A stretch of 41,872 nt of DNA from CAYNST01 sp964399955. Lineage in GTDB: Bacteria; Pseudomonadota; Gammaproteobacteria; Pseudomonadales; Cellvibrionaceae. This document shows, in pieces, positions 31,457-39,781 of the stretch. The number at the start of each line of letters is the position of its first letter. Position 1 is the first letter of the stretch. Where the stretch lies: assembly GCA_964399955.1 (NCBI GenBank), contig CAYNST010000019.1:1-41872 (forward strand), in the 5' to 3' direction. The notes under the pieces are model-generated. The model made no database searches, was not told the DNA's origin, and saw only the letters and a program-made list of their open reading frames with translations. Made by a program: the position numbers and the translations under genes.

Positions 31457-31665
31457 CACAAGGTCACAGACTGGACGGGTCACAGGGAAACCACAGGCTC
31501 GCAAAGCAAAGGCTGCAGCCGGGTCTGGGCAAGCGTCTGATGGCAAGGCTTAAGAGTTTCATCCTGCGACGCGCATCGCAGGTGGCGCAGTCATTATAAG
31601 AATTGTAATCGCGCCGCGAATCACTCCGGTGAACGTGGCACGAAAATGCCGGTTGTCACCGGTTT
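31457..31665 (+). ncRNA. Candidate GlrR/sigma-54-controlled small RNA
   Basis: This stretch follows the sigma-54 promoter and has no convincing ORF. Secondary structure is visible: the palindrome GGCTGCAGCC (31511-31520), CCTGCGA/TCGCAGG (about 31563-31582), and a nested hairpin CCGGTGA (31626-31632)/TCACCGG (31656-31662) enclosing GGCA/TGCC. The word GGTCACAG/GGGTCACAG occurs twice near the 5' end. I do not see GlmY or GlmZ sequence itself, and no clear T-run ends the RNA, so the 3' end is arbitrary. It is proposed from promoter context alone. Confidence 0.35.
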
Positions 31666-31828
31666 ACCAAGAATCAGCGAGGGAATGCTGCTCACCAACT
31701 GTGGCAGGTTGGTGCGCTTCGGCCAGAGTATTAAGGTCGATGCAGTTTGCCAGGACGGTTTGTTCAAAGCTTGCTACTCATCATTATCTTAACCAGCAAT
31801 TTGCGGTTGATTTTGGCAACGGTTGTGC

Positions 31829-31865
31829 GCGCTTTTCTTTGTTTGTGGCGAATAAAGAAAAGCGC
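31829..31865. repeat. Long AT-rich stem hairpin
   Basis: GCGCTTTTCTTTGTT (31829-31843) pairs with AATAAAGAAAAGCGC (31851-31865): 14 Watson-Crick pairs and one G-T, around loop TGTGGCG. It could end the putative plus-strand RNA, stop transcripts from the convergent allophanate hydrolase gene, or be a protein site. No T-run follows the stem itself. Confidence 0.6.
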
Positions 31866-31929
31866 CTGAGAAACGCACACCCGCGAAAGATTTCAACCCT
31901 TTTTGCTGGGCTTTTTCAGGTACATAGCG

Positions 31930-32091
31930 ATGGTACGTAGGAAAGAATTGCTGGTTATTCTCCTGGCTCAGGTCACCATCACCCTGGTGCTGACTTCTGC
32001 CAAACCGCATGTGGGTTTTACGCAGCTGCACAACCCGGGCAGCAACAGTTTGATGGATGCACGCTACCCTCAGCCCCAGGTACGCCCCTAG
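31930..32091 (+). CDS. Possible 53-residue exported or membrane protein
   Basis: ATG 31930 lies 9-10 nt after CAGG and opens a 53-residue frame. It starts with a basic tip (M-V-R-R-K), then a hydrophobic stretch (E-L-L-V-I-L-L-A-Q-V-T-I-T-L-V-L) and a possible cleavage site (T-S-A-K), followed by about 30 polar residues. Codons are mostly those preferred in the window (CTG, CAG, ACC, CCG), which favours real coding. No homologue is known to me. It may belong to the sigma-54 transcript beginning near 31457. It stops 7 bp before the convergent allophanate hydrolase stop. Confidence 0.4.
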   Translation: MVRRKELLVILLAQVTITLVLTSAKPHVGFTQLHNPGSNSLMDARYPQPQVRP

Positions 32092-32097
32092 ATTGCA

Positions 32098-33906
32098 CTA
32101 TGGTGTCTTAAGGGCATTCAGGAAGCGCCGCCAAGAGCCGTAGGGCGTAATATCTTCCGCGCCCTCGACGGCCAAACCTTCACAGATAAACCCGGTTACC
32201 AGACGCCCCCCGCCCAGCTCCACCTTGCCCAACCCCAGCGGCGACGGGATCTCGGCCAGAAAACCTCCCAGCTCTGCCGCAGGCATGCGCCAGACTTCCA
32301 CCTCGACCGCTACCCCACCTTGGGGCACTCTGATCAACCCGGGTCGCATCGGCGGGCCGCCCGCCAGACGGAACAGCTTATAAACGGGCGCCGTATGCGT
32401 GACTTCCACCAGCCTGGCGCCTCGGTCAGTCAACTGCCAGTTCAAGGGCAAGCCGCTCATATGAGCGCCGCACACCACCAGATCTACCGCATCAGTCACG
32501 GGTCGTCGCGGCGTCGCCTCACTCTTTGACGACTCGCCGGGAGTCAGACTCGGGGCAAGCCTGTCCGCCAAGGACAGCAGAAATTTATCGCGCAGCGCAC
32601 GGTGAAACAGGGTTGCGCCAAAGCCCACTCCGTTCCGGCTCAAGCCCGCCGGTAACGCCACCGCACTGCAGTCCAGCAGGTTCATGAAGTTGGTGTAGTA
32701 GCCGAGATTGGCATTAGGTTGCAGGGGCGAACTGGCGACTTCCGCCAAGGTATAGGCGCGGCCGATGGTGGGGGTGACTATGCAGTCGACTTGACTCAAC
32801 TGCTGCTCGGCCTGGCGCTTCAGTGCCTGCAGTTGATACTGAGCGGCAAAGGCATCGGCGGCCGAGGGATGCGCGCCGGGCGCAATGATGGCTCGGGTGA
32901 CATCCAGCAAAGCATCCGGCTGCTGGTCAATCAGCGGCTGGGTCGCCAGATAGCGCTCTGCTACCCACGGGCCTTGATAAAGCAACTGGGCCGCTGCAAG
33001 GAAGGGTGATAAATCAATAGGCTTCAGCCGCACAAAGTCCAACGCTTGCAGCCGCTCCACAAGCCGCTGGAACAGTACTTCGGCGTCTTGATCCCCGAAG
33101 AAGGCCAGTTGTTCTGCGGGGGGCAGGCCAATGGTGACACTTTGCTCGCCCAGCCCGAAGAAGCCCGGGCCGTTGCCGTAGGCATTGGCCCGGGCGTAGG
33201 CGTCCCGGGCATCGTATACCGCTACCACATCAAATACCCGACTGGCATCGGCGGCATCCAGCGCAAATATACTGACGCAGTCCAAACTGCGGCAGGCGGG
33301 CACCACACCCCGGGTGCTGAGCAGGCCACGACTGGGCTTCAGACCAAAAATATTGTTCAGTGCCGCAGGCACCCGGCCGGAGCCTGCGGTATCCGTGCCC
33401 AGGGAAAAACTGGCCCAACCCTGCGCCACCGCCACCGCCGAACCCGAGCTGGACCCCCCTGAAATGTAGTCGGGGTTGAGTGCATTGCGGCAGGCGCCGT
33501 AAGGTGAGCGGCTGCCGACCAAGCCGGTGGCAAACTGGTCCAGATTGGTTTTGCCCAGTGGAACAGCGCCGGCCGCCAACAACAGCTCAACCACCTGGGC
33601 CGAATGCCCCGGGGTGTAGGCAAAGGCTGGGCAGGCGGCGGTGGTAGGTACGCCGGCCAGGTCAATATTGTCCTTGATGACGAAGGGCACACCGTAAAGA
33701 GGCAAGGCCCGCGCCGCCTGAGCCTCCAGTGCAGACAGGTAAGGCGCCAGCTCCTCGCGACTGAGCCGGTAGATAAACACCGGGTTGTCGCCGGCCTCAT
33801 CCATCCTCTGCAGAAGATGGTCCACCAATTGGGCGGGGGTGAAGTCGCCCCGCTGATAGTGCGCTTGCAAGCCGCTGATGCTGATATCCAGCTTGCTCCA
33901 GTTCAT
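32098..33906 (-). CDS. atzF: Allophanate hydrolase
   Basis: A 602-residue enzyme that splits allophanate into two ammonia and two CO2. The N-terminal amidase-signature domain (1 to about 440) has Lys in V-I-K-D-N-I-D-L-A-G (about 73-82), and S-G-G-S-S-S-G-S-A-V-A-V-A (about 149-161) with the Ser/cis-Ser of the triad. The C-terminal 150 residues, with V-C-G-A-H-M-S-G-L-P-L-N-W-Q-L and T-A-P-V-Y-K-L-F, are the AtzF-type second domain that finishes decarboxylation in the family. Its start overlaps the carboxylase stop (ATGA). It is the last gene of the riboswitch operon and performs its last step. Confidence 0.96.
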   Translation of the reverse strand: MNWSKLDISISGLQAHYQRGDFTPAQLVDHLLQRMDEAGDNPVFIYRLSREELAPYLSALEAQAARALPLYGVPFVIKDNIDLAGVPTTAACPAFAYTPGHSAQVVELLLAAGAVPLGKTNLDQFATGLVGSRSPYGACRNALNPDYISGGSSSGSAVAVAQGWASFSLGTDTAGSGRVPAALNNIFGLKPSRGLLSTRGVVPACRSLDCVSIFALDAADASRVFDVVAVYDARDAYARANAYGNGPGFFGLGEQSVTIGLPPAEQLAFFGDQDAEVLFQRLVERLQALDFVRLKPIDLSPFLAAAQLLYQGPWVAERYLATQPLIDQQPDALLDVTRAIIAPGAHPSAADAFAAQYQLQALKRQAEQQLSQVDCIVTPTIGRAYTLAEVASSPLQPNANLGYYTNFMNLLDCSAVALPAGLSRNGVGFGATLFHRALRDKFLLSLADRLAPSLTPGESSKSEATPRRPVTDAVDLVVCGAHMSGLPLNWQLTDRGARLVEVTHTAPVYKLFRLAGGPPMRPGLIRVPQGGVAVEVEVWRMPAAELGGFLAEIPSPLGLGKVELGGGRLVTGFICEGLAVEGAEDITPYGSWRRFLNALKTP

Positions 33907-36900
33907 CGCTGCGCTCCTTCTATTGCGGTCTCCCTGATCACAGCCACGGCCTGTCCCGCCGCCACGGCCTGCCCTTCATTGAACAGCATGCGCTGCACGG
34001 TGCCGGCTGCCGGCGCTGCGATTTCGATTTCCATTTTCATGGATTCCAGAACATATAGCACCTGGCCGGTCCTTACCCGGTCGCCGGCGCTGACCTTGGC
34101 CTGCCAGATACTGCCCGCCACCGGGCTTTCCACCGGGTGATCGTCATCTGCCAGTTGCAGGGCCTCCGGGGGTGCGGCCGCTTCTGCGGTCTCCCCCAGT
34201 TGCAATTGCCCGGCCGCCTGCCAGCGGGTCAGCTCCTCGGCAAAGGCTTGCTGCCGCTCTGCGGTGAAGGCTTCAATGCCGCACTGCTCCTGTTGCAGGA
34301 ACTGCTGATAGTCGGCCAGGGAAAACTCTGACTTTTCGATTTTGAGCGGGTAACGGCCCAGGGGGAAGTCCCGGCGAATCTGCAACAATTCCTCCTGACT
34401 CACTTCGTAAAAGCGGATCTGGTCAAAAAAGCGCAACAGCCAGGGCTGGCTGAACTCGCGGGTCTGGCGATGGCGATTCCACATTTGCAGCGTGCGGCCA
34501 ATGAATTGATAGCCACCGGGGCCTTCCATACCGTAGACACAGAGGTAGGACCCGCCGATGCCAACGGAGTTTTCCGCAGTCCAGGTGCGCGCCGGGTTGT
34601 ATTTGGTGGTGACCAGGCGGTGGCGCGGGTCCAGGGGCGTCGCCACCGGTGCACCCAGGTAAACGTCGCCCAGCCCCATGACCACGTAGCGCGCGTCAAA
34701 GACGATATCCTTCACCGCCTGCACGGACTCCAGGCCGTTGATGCGGCGAATGAACTCGATGTTGTCCGGGCACCAGGGCGCATCCTTGCGCACCGACTGC
34801 ATATACTTCTGCACGGCAAGCCCGCAGGCCTCGTCGTTCCAGCTAAGCGGCAGGTGTACAATGCGCGAGGGTATGCGCACATCGTCACTGCTGCTCATGG
34901 CCTGCTCGGCGCGGGCGAGCAGGCCCAGCAAGGGTTGCAGGTCCAGCCGCAAGGGGTCAAAGTGGATTTGCAGGGAGCGGATCCCGGGGGTCAGCTCTTT
35001 GATGGCGGCGCAGGCCGGGTCCTCGGCCGCAGCTTGCGCCTGCAGCCATTGCATCAACTGGTGGGCGCGCAGACGCAGACGCAAATCCAGCTCCTGGGGG
35101 CCGTACTCCACCAGCAGGTTCTGGTCGCCGGCCAGACGGTAAACCACCTGTACACCATTGTCTGCAGCAGCAAGGCTTTTGACGATGGGCGAACCACGCT
35201 CAGCGGCGGCGCTTGACTCGGCGCCGGCGGTAAGCGTTGTTAGACGGTCATTCTGTTCGCGCAGCAGCCTTTGCGCGTCATTGAAGCTCACCGGCAGAAA
35301 ACGGATTTTGTCGCCGGCGCGCAGCTGGCCCAGCTTCCACAGGTCGGCGCTGATGACCGTGGCCGGACAGACAAAACCGCCCAGGGAGGGGCCATCCGGC
35401 CCAAGGATCACCGGCATGTCGCCGGTAAAATCCACGCTGCCCAGGGCATAGGCGTTGTCGTGAATGTTGGAGGGGTGCAGGCCCGCCTCGCCGCCGTCGC
35501 TGCGCGCCCACTGAGGCTTGGGCCCAATCAGGCGAATGCCGGTGCGACTGGAGTTGTAGTGCACCTCCCAGGAGCACGCAAAAAAACCGTCGATATCGGC
35601 AGCGGTGAAAAAATCTGGCGCGCCGTGGGGGCCATAGATAACCCGCACCACCCACTCGCGGGTCATGTCCGGCAGCAGCGCGCGGATATCCGCAACAGGA
35701 CTCGCAGCCGCAGGGGGCGGCAGCAGGTGCAGCATGTCGCCGGTGCGCAGTGCGCGGCCGGTCCAGCCGCCAAATTGCCCCAGTGTGAAGGTGGCTTTGG
35801 CGCCCAGGTAGTTGGCGCAGTCCAGGCCGCCGGCAAAGATCAGATAGGCGCGGGCGCCGGCCGCTGAGGCTTTGCCAATTTTGAGGGTCTGGCCGGCTTT
35901 GACATCCACCGCCTGCCACAGGGCCAGCGGCTGCTCGTCCAGCCGGGCCTCAAAGTCTGCACCGGCAAGCAGCACACGGTGATCGCAGTGAAACTTTAAT
36001 GTGGGACCGGTCAAAGTTATCTCCAGGGCCGCGGCTCCTTCCGGATTGCCGAGCAACCTGTTGCCCAAGCGCATGGAGTAGCTGTCAAACGGGCCTGAGG
36101 GCGGCACCCCCACATGCCAGTAACCCACCCGCCCCGGCCAGTCCTGCACCGTGGTCATGGTGCCTGCGGCCAGCACCTCGCAGGCCAGCGGGGCAAAGGG
36201 CATACTGGCCAGAAAGCGGGTGTGGGGTGCGCCCTGCTGCAACTCACTGCTGGCCAGTACCGCCAGCAGGTACTCCTGATTGGTCTCCAGCCCCTCCAGC
36301 CGGGTTTGCTGCAATGCAGTAGACAACCCCCCCAAGGCCTGGTCGCGGTCTTCGGCCCAATAGATAACCTTGGCCAGCATCGGGTCAAAATACGGCGACA
36401 CGGTCAGACCCTGCTCCAGCCAGTGGTCGATGCGCAAATGCGAAGCGGCGGGCGGAAATGCCAGCGCCTGCAACTGCCCAACGGAGGGTTGAAACTGACG
36501 GGCGGGGTTTTCCGCGTAGAGTCTGGCCTGCACCGCATGCCCGCGCGGCTGCAAGGTTTGCGCAAGCTTGCTCAGTGGCGGCAGATCTCCCGCCGCCAGG
36601 CGCACCATCCACTCCACCAGATCCACGCCGTAGACCATTTCGGTAACGCCGTGCTCCACCTGCAAACGGGTATTGACCTCCAGGAAGAAAAAGCGGTCGG
36701 CGTCGGCGTCGTAGATGAATTCCACCGTGCCGGCGTTGCGATAGTTGACGGCGGCCACCAGCCGCTGGGCCACAGCGTGCAAGTCCACCCGCACCGGTGC
36801 GGCAATATCCGGCGCGGGTGCCTCTTCAATAACCTTTTGGTTGCGCCGCTGGCAGGAGCAGTCGCGGTCGCCGACGACGATTACCCCGCCCAGCCCGTCG

Positions 36901-37541
36901 CCGAATACCTGCACCTCCACATGGCGGGCGCGCTCGATGTACTTCTCCAAAAATACCCCGGCATTGGAGAAGTTGTTGGCCCCCAGCCGCTTGATGCCGT
37001 CCCAGCAGGCCCGCAATTGCTCTTCGCTGCAGCACACCTGCATGCCGATGCCGCCGCCCCCGGCGGTGCTTTTCAACATCACCGGGTAGCCAATGGCCTG
37101 CGCCTGCGCGGCCGCAGCGTCCAGTGAATCCAGCAGACCGCTGCCCGGCAGCAGGGGCACCTGATTGCGCTCGGCCAGGGCACGGGCCTCGTGCTTCAGG
37201 CCAAAGGCGGTAATCTGCTCTGCGGTGGGGCCGATGAACTTGATTCCGCGAGCCTCCAGCGCGCGGCAGAATTCGGTGTTTTCACTTAAGAAGCCGTAAC
37301 CCGGATGTACCGCCTGGGCGCCGGAGCGCTCTAAGACGTCAAACAGTCTGGCCTGATTGAGGTAGGTGTCACTGGCACCGCCCTCCCCCAAGCTGTAGGC
37401 CTCGTCGGCAGCACCAACGTGCAGGGATTCAGCATCCACCTCGGCGTAAACGGCGACGGAGGCAATGCCCATTTTTTTGAGAGTGCGGATGATGCGGCAG
37501 GCAATGGCGCCGCGGTTGGCAACAAGAACTTTTTGCAACAT
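33903..37541 (-). CDS. Urea/guanidine carboxylase (biotin-dependent)
   Basis: A 1212-residue ATP- and biotin-dependent carboxylase. The ATG at 37541 (MLQKVLVANRGAIACRII) is chosen because family members start here; the frame is open for 27 more codons but begins at TTG. Domains: biotin carboxylase (1 to about 450; K-S-T-A-G-G-G-G-I-G-M ATP loop, E-V-N-T-R-L-Q-V-E-H), carboxyltransferase made of KipA/AHS2-like (about 475-770) and KipI/AHS1-like (about 820-1030) parts, and biotinyl domain with E-S-M-K-M-E (biotin on its first Lys). With a guanidine riboswitch and DUF1989 genes in the operon, guanidine is the more likely substrate, giving carboxyguanidine. Urea remains possible. Confidence 0.95.
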   Translation of the reverse strand: MLQKVLVANRGAIACRIIRTLKKMGIASVAVYAEVDAESLHVGAADEAYSLGEGGASDTYLNQARLFDVLERSGAQAVHPGYGFLSENTEFCRALEARGIKFIGPTAEQITAFGLKHEARALAERNQVPLLPGSGLLDSLDAAAAQAQAIGYPVMLKSTAGGGGIGMQVCCSEEQLRACWDGIKRLGANNFSNAGVFLEKYIERARHVEVQVFGDGLGGVIVVGDRDCSCQRRNQKVIEEAPAPDIAAPVRVDLHAVAQRLVAAVNYRNAGTVEFIYDADADRFFFLEVNTRLQVEHGVTEMVYGVDLVEWMVRLAAGDLPPLSKLAQTLQPRGHAVQARLYAENPARQFQPSVGQLQALAFPPAASHLRIDHWLEQGLTVSPYFDPMLAKVIYWAEDRDQALGGLSTALQQTRLEGLETNQEYLLAVLASSELQQGAPHTRFLASMPFAPLACEVLAAGTMTTVQDWPGRVGYWHVGVPPSGPFDSYSMRLGNRLLGNPEGAAALEITLTGPTLKFHCDHRVLLAGADFEARLDEQPLALWQAVDVKAGQTLKIGKASAAGARAYLIFAGGLDCANYLGAKATFTLGQFGGWTGRALRTGDMLHLLPPPAAASPVADIRALLPDMTREWVVRVIYGPHGAPDFFTAADIDGFFACSWEVHYNSSRTGIRLIGPKPQWARSDGGEAGLHPSNIHDNAYALGSVDFTGDMPVILGPDGPSLGGFVCPATVISADLWKLGQLRAGDKIRFLPVSFNDAQRLLREQNDRLTTLTAGAESSAAAERGSPIVKSLAAADNGVQVVYRLAGDQNLLVEYGPQELDLRLRLRAHQLMQWLQAQAAAEDPACAAIKELTPGIRSLQIHFDPLRLDLQPLLGLLARAEQAMSSSDDVRIPSRIVHLPLSWNDEACGLAVQKYMQSVRKDAPWCPDNIEFIRRINGLESVQAVKDIVFDARYVVMGLGDVYLGAPVATPLDPRHRLVTTKYNPARTWTAENSVGIGGSYLCVYGMEGPGGYQFIGRTLQMWNRHRQTREFSQPWLLRFFDQIRFYEVSQEELLQIRRDFPLGRYPLKIEKSEFSLADYQQFLQQEQCGIEAFTAERQQAFAEELTRWQAAGQLQLGETAEAAAPPEALQLADDDHPVESPVAGSIWQAKVSAGDRVRTGQVLYVLESMKMEIEIAAPAAGTVQRMLFNEGQAVAAGQAVAVIRETAIEGAQR

Positions 37542-37622
37542 GGCTCGGCTCAGCGGGTCGTCCCGCAAACGGTATTCACCAGACGGGGCGTCCCGCCGGG
37601 GTATTTGTAGACTAGACAGCAA

Positions 37623-38261
37623 TCAATTCCAGACCAGCAGCTCAACCGGAGTGGGGTTGTAGCCGTTGCAGGGGTTATTCAGTTGCGGGCAGTTGGAGAT
37701 CAGCACCAGCACATCCATGTCCGCTTCCATCTCCACATATTTGCCCGGTGCGGAAATGCCGTCGGCAAAGCGCAAGCCGCCGTCCGCCGTTACCGGCACA
37801 TTCATGAAAAAATTGATGTTGTGGGTGATGTCGCGCTTGCTCAGGCCCAGCTCCGGGCGCTCGCCCACTGCCAGCAACCAGCTGTCGCGGCAGGCGTGCA
37901 TGCAGCGCTTTTCCAGGGCGTAGCGCACGGTGTTGCTCTCGGTGGCGCAGGCGCCGCCCAGGGTATCGTGGCGGCCGCAGGTATCGGCGGTGATGCGCAG
38001 CATCGGGTTGCCGAAGTTGGACAGCAGACGGCTGCCGGCGCTGAGGTAGACATTGCCCTGGGAACGCACTGTATCCATGGCGCTGTAGCGCTCTTCCGGC
38101 CGGTCGGCGCAGTAAAACAGGGTATCCGCCGCCTGGTTGCCTTCCAGGTCGACAATGCGCAGGGTCTGACCGGCATTGACGCGCTGCAACCAGTAGTCGC
38201 CGGCTTTGACTACCTGACGCAGATGGGCCCGCGCGGGGTCCAGATTGCTCTCTTTGATCAT
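37623..38261 (-). CDS. DUF1989 protein, carboxyguanidine deiminase subunit candidate
   Basis: A 212-residue protein. The start is the ATG (MIKESNLDPARAH) overlapping the previous stop by one base. It belongs to the DUF1989 urea-carboxylase-associated family: I-V-D-L-E-G-N-Q-A-A-D-T-L-F-Y (about 39-53), E-R-Y-S-A-M-D-T, T-C-G-R-H-D-T-L-G-G-A-C (about 93-104), H-N-I-N-F-F-M-N-V-P-V and a final L-I-S-N-C-P-Q. Its conserved His, Asp and Cys could bind metal. In the guanidine pathway two such proteins (CgdA and CgdB) together deiminate carboxyguanidine to allophanate. I cannot tell which subunit this is. Confidence 0.9.
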   Translation of the reverse strand: MIKESNLDPARAHLRQVVKAGDYWLQRVNAGQTLRIVDLEGNQAADTLFYCADRPEERYSAMDTVRSQGNVYLSAGSRLLSNFGNPMLRITADTCGRHDTLGGACATESNTVRYALEKRCMHACRDSWLLAVGERPELGLSKRDITHNINFFMNVPVTADGGLRFADGISAPGKYVEMEADMDVLVLISNCPQLNNPCNGYNPTPVELLVWN

Positions 38262-38980
38262 CACTGGGCCCCCAGGTGGTAAAGACGGTTGTTCTCGAAA
38301 CCGCGACGGTTTTCTGCGCACTGGGTCAGGCACACGTCGTCCTCAAGCACCGGCGCGGCCGCGTGCAGCTCCACTTGTACCGGCTTGGCCGGGTAGTGCT
38401 CGGCGGGATTGAGTGGGTGCGGGCAGGCGTGCATCACCACCAGGGTGTCCATCTCGAAGCGCAGGGTGACCTGAGCGCCCGCCTGCGAGTGTGCGGCGCT
38501 GTAGTGCAGGTTGCCCAAGTCATCGGGGGCCACCTTGCTGAACAGGTTGAGATTGGCGGCCATGTCGCGAGCGCCCAGACCGTACTTGGCAAGCTCCACC
38601 AGAAACGCATCAAAGCCGTTCTGATGCCAGTGGTTGCGGTCGCGCTGATAATCGCGCGCACCGTAGCGCTGGGTGATCATGGCAGCGTGGCTGTTGCCGC
38701 TGACCGTGTCGTGCCAGCCCAGAGTGTCTTTGGTCATGGAGCAGAAGATGCGGCCCATGTCCGAGTAGAGGCAGTGGCCGCGGGTGAGCCTGAAGGTGTG
38801 CTGGCACTTCAGGGTGTCCGGGGCGTTGTAGCGTTCCAGAAGATCAAGCGGGTTGTAAAACAGCAGCCCCAGATTGGCGCCGCCTTCGAGGTCCGTCAGC
38901 GTCAGCGCCAACCCCTTGCGCACGCGCAAGGACCAGTGGCCGCCACCGGGCAGGGTGTACTGGTAAAGTGCAGAGGTCAC
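38261..38980 (-). CDS. Second DUF1989 protein, carboxyguanidine deiminase subunit candidate
   Basis: A 239-residue relative of the next gene. Family blocks are L-T-D-L-E-G-G-A-N-L-G-L-L-F-Y-N (about 29-44), E-R-Y-N-A-P-D-T-L-K-C-Q-H-T, Y-S-D-M-G-R-I-F-C-S-M-T-K-D-T-L-G-W-H-D-T-V-S-G, N-L-N-L-F-S-K-V and H-A-C-P-H-P-L-N-P. It has the same T-x-x-x-H-D-T core as its partner but a longer C-terminus with an extra Cys pair near the end. Adjacent unequal paralogues that overlap by one base suggest a heteromer made in fixed ratio. The ATG starts 4 bp after the transporter ATPase stop. Confidence 0.9.
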   Translation of the reverse strand: MTSALYQYTLPGGGHWSLRVRKGLALTLTDLEGGANLGLLFYNPLDLLERYNAPDTLKCQHTFRLTRGHCLYSDMGRIFCSMTKDTLGWHDTVSGNSHAAMITQRYGARDYQRDRNHWHQNGFDAFLVELAKYGLGARDMAANLNLFSKVAPDDLGNLHYSAAHSQAGAQVTLRFEMDTLVVMHACPHPLNPAEHYPAKPVQVELHAAAPVLEDDVCLTQCAENRRGFENNRLYHLGAQ

Positions 38981-38984
38981 GAGT

Positions 38985-39779
38985 TCAACTCCTCAAAGGA
39001 TGTACGGAGGCAAGTTTGGGGTCATTGCCATTGATGATCTTGTTCAGTAGGCGCTTGTCGGTCTGACCTACCGGCAGATCGTAGGTAATCTGCGCACCAT
39101 AGGCCTGCGGTGCCTGCGGGTCCACACGCACCTTGTCGAACACCCACAAGCGCGTACCCAGGTAAAAGCCTTCTTTTATGTCGTGGGTAATCATGAACAC
39201 TGTCAACTGGTATTCCCGCCAGAGCCGCAAGACCAGTTGATGCATGTCGGAGCGAATACCCGGGTCCAGCGCGCCGAAGGGTTCGTCCAGCAGCAGTATG
39301 CGCGGGCGCTTGATCAGCGCCTGGGCGATGGCCAAACGCTGCTGCATGCCGCCGGACAGCTCGTGCGGGTATTTTTTCAACGCGTGATCCAGTCCCACCG
39401 CATTCAACAGCTCCAACGCTTCCTGCCTTGTTGCGCGGCGCTTACCGCCGAACAAGCGCCCCAGTGGCGAGGCACCAGCCAGCTCGTGCGCCAGCACGAC
39501 GTTCTCCAGCACTGTCAGATGCGGGAATACGGAGTAGCGCTGAAATACGATGCCACGCTCCGGGCTGGGTTCGGCCGGCAGCGGCTTGCCCTCAAGCAGA
39601 ATTTGCCCGCGACTGGGGCTGTCGGTGCCCAGCAACATATTGAGGAAGGTGGTTTTTCCGCAGCCGGATGCGCCGACGATGGTGACAAACTCGCCCAGCG
39701 CCACCTGCTTGTTGATCTGCTCCAGCACGACCTGCTCACCGAAGGTCTTCCACAGGTTTTTTATGTGAATGTAGGTCAT
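38985..39779 (-). CDS. ABC transporter ATP-binding protein of the guanidine/urea-carboxylase operon
   Basis: A 264-residue ATPase. The ATG at 39779 (MTYIHIKNLWKTF) is chosen; the preceding in-frame residues belong to the permease overlap and do not look like an ABC start. Walker A G-A-S-G-C-G-K-T-T (about 37-45), signature L-S-G-G-M-Q-Q-R-L-A-I-A-Q-A, Walker B I-L-L-L-D-E-P-F-G-A-L-D and switch M-I-T-H-D-I-K-E are present. It sits 2 bp after the permease gene, so all three transporter genes are cotranscribed. Substrate is inferred from the operon. Confidence 0.93.
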   Translation of the reverse strand: MTYIHIKNLWKTFGEQVVLEQINKQVALGEFVTIVGASGCGKTTFLNMLLGTDSPSRGQILLEGKPLPAEPSPERGIVFQRYSVFPHLTVLENVVLAHELAGASPLGRLFGGKRRATRQEALELLNAVGLDHALKKYPHELSGGMQQRLAIAQALIKRPRILLLDEPFGALDPGIRSDMHQLVLRLWREYQLTVFMITHDIKEGFYLGTRLWVFDKVRVDPQAPQAYGAQITYDLPVGQTDKRLLNKIINGNDPKLASVHPLRS

Positions 39780-39781
39780 AT

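Noticed and set aside
31474..31525. Words like the c-di-GMP-I (GEMM) riboswitch: CACAGGGAAACC, CGCAAAGC, GCAGCCGGG in order
   Set aside because: The distance between the first two words is about 7 nt, too short for stem P1b with its GNRA loop; GGCAAACC lacks one base; no closing stem P1 or GGTTACC partner is seen. Probably chance.
31636..31651. Second -24-like element TGGCACGAAAATGCCG
   Set aside because: The GC of the -12 element is one base too close; the sequence is better explained as part of the GGCA/TGCC hairpin.
31629..31940. Plus-strand ORF of 103 codons
   Set aside because: Its residues are Cys/Arg-rich with no domain, codon use is unlike neighbours, and it runs through two strong hairpins; no good ribosome-binding site.
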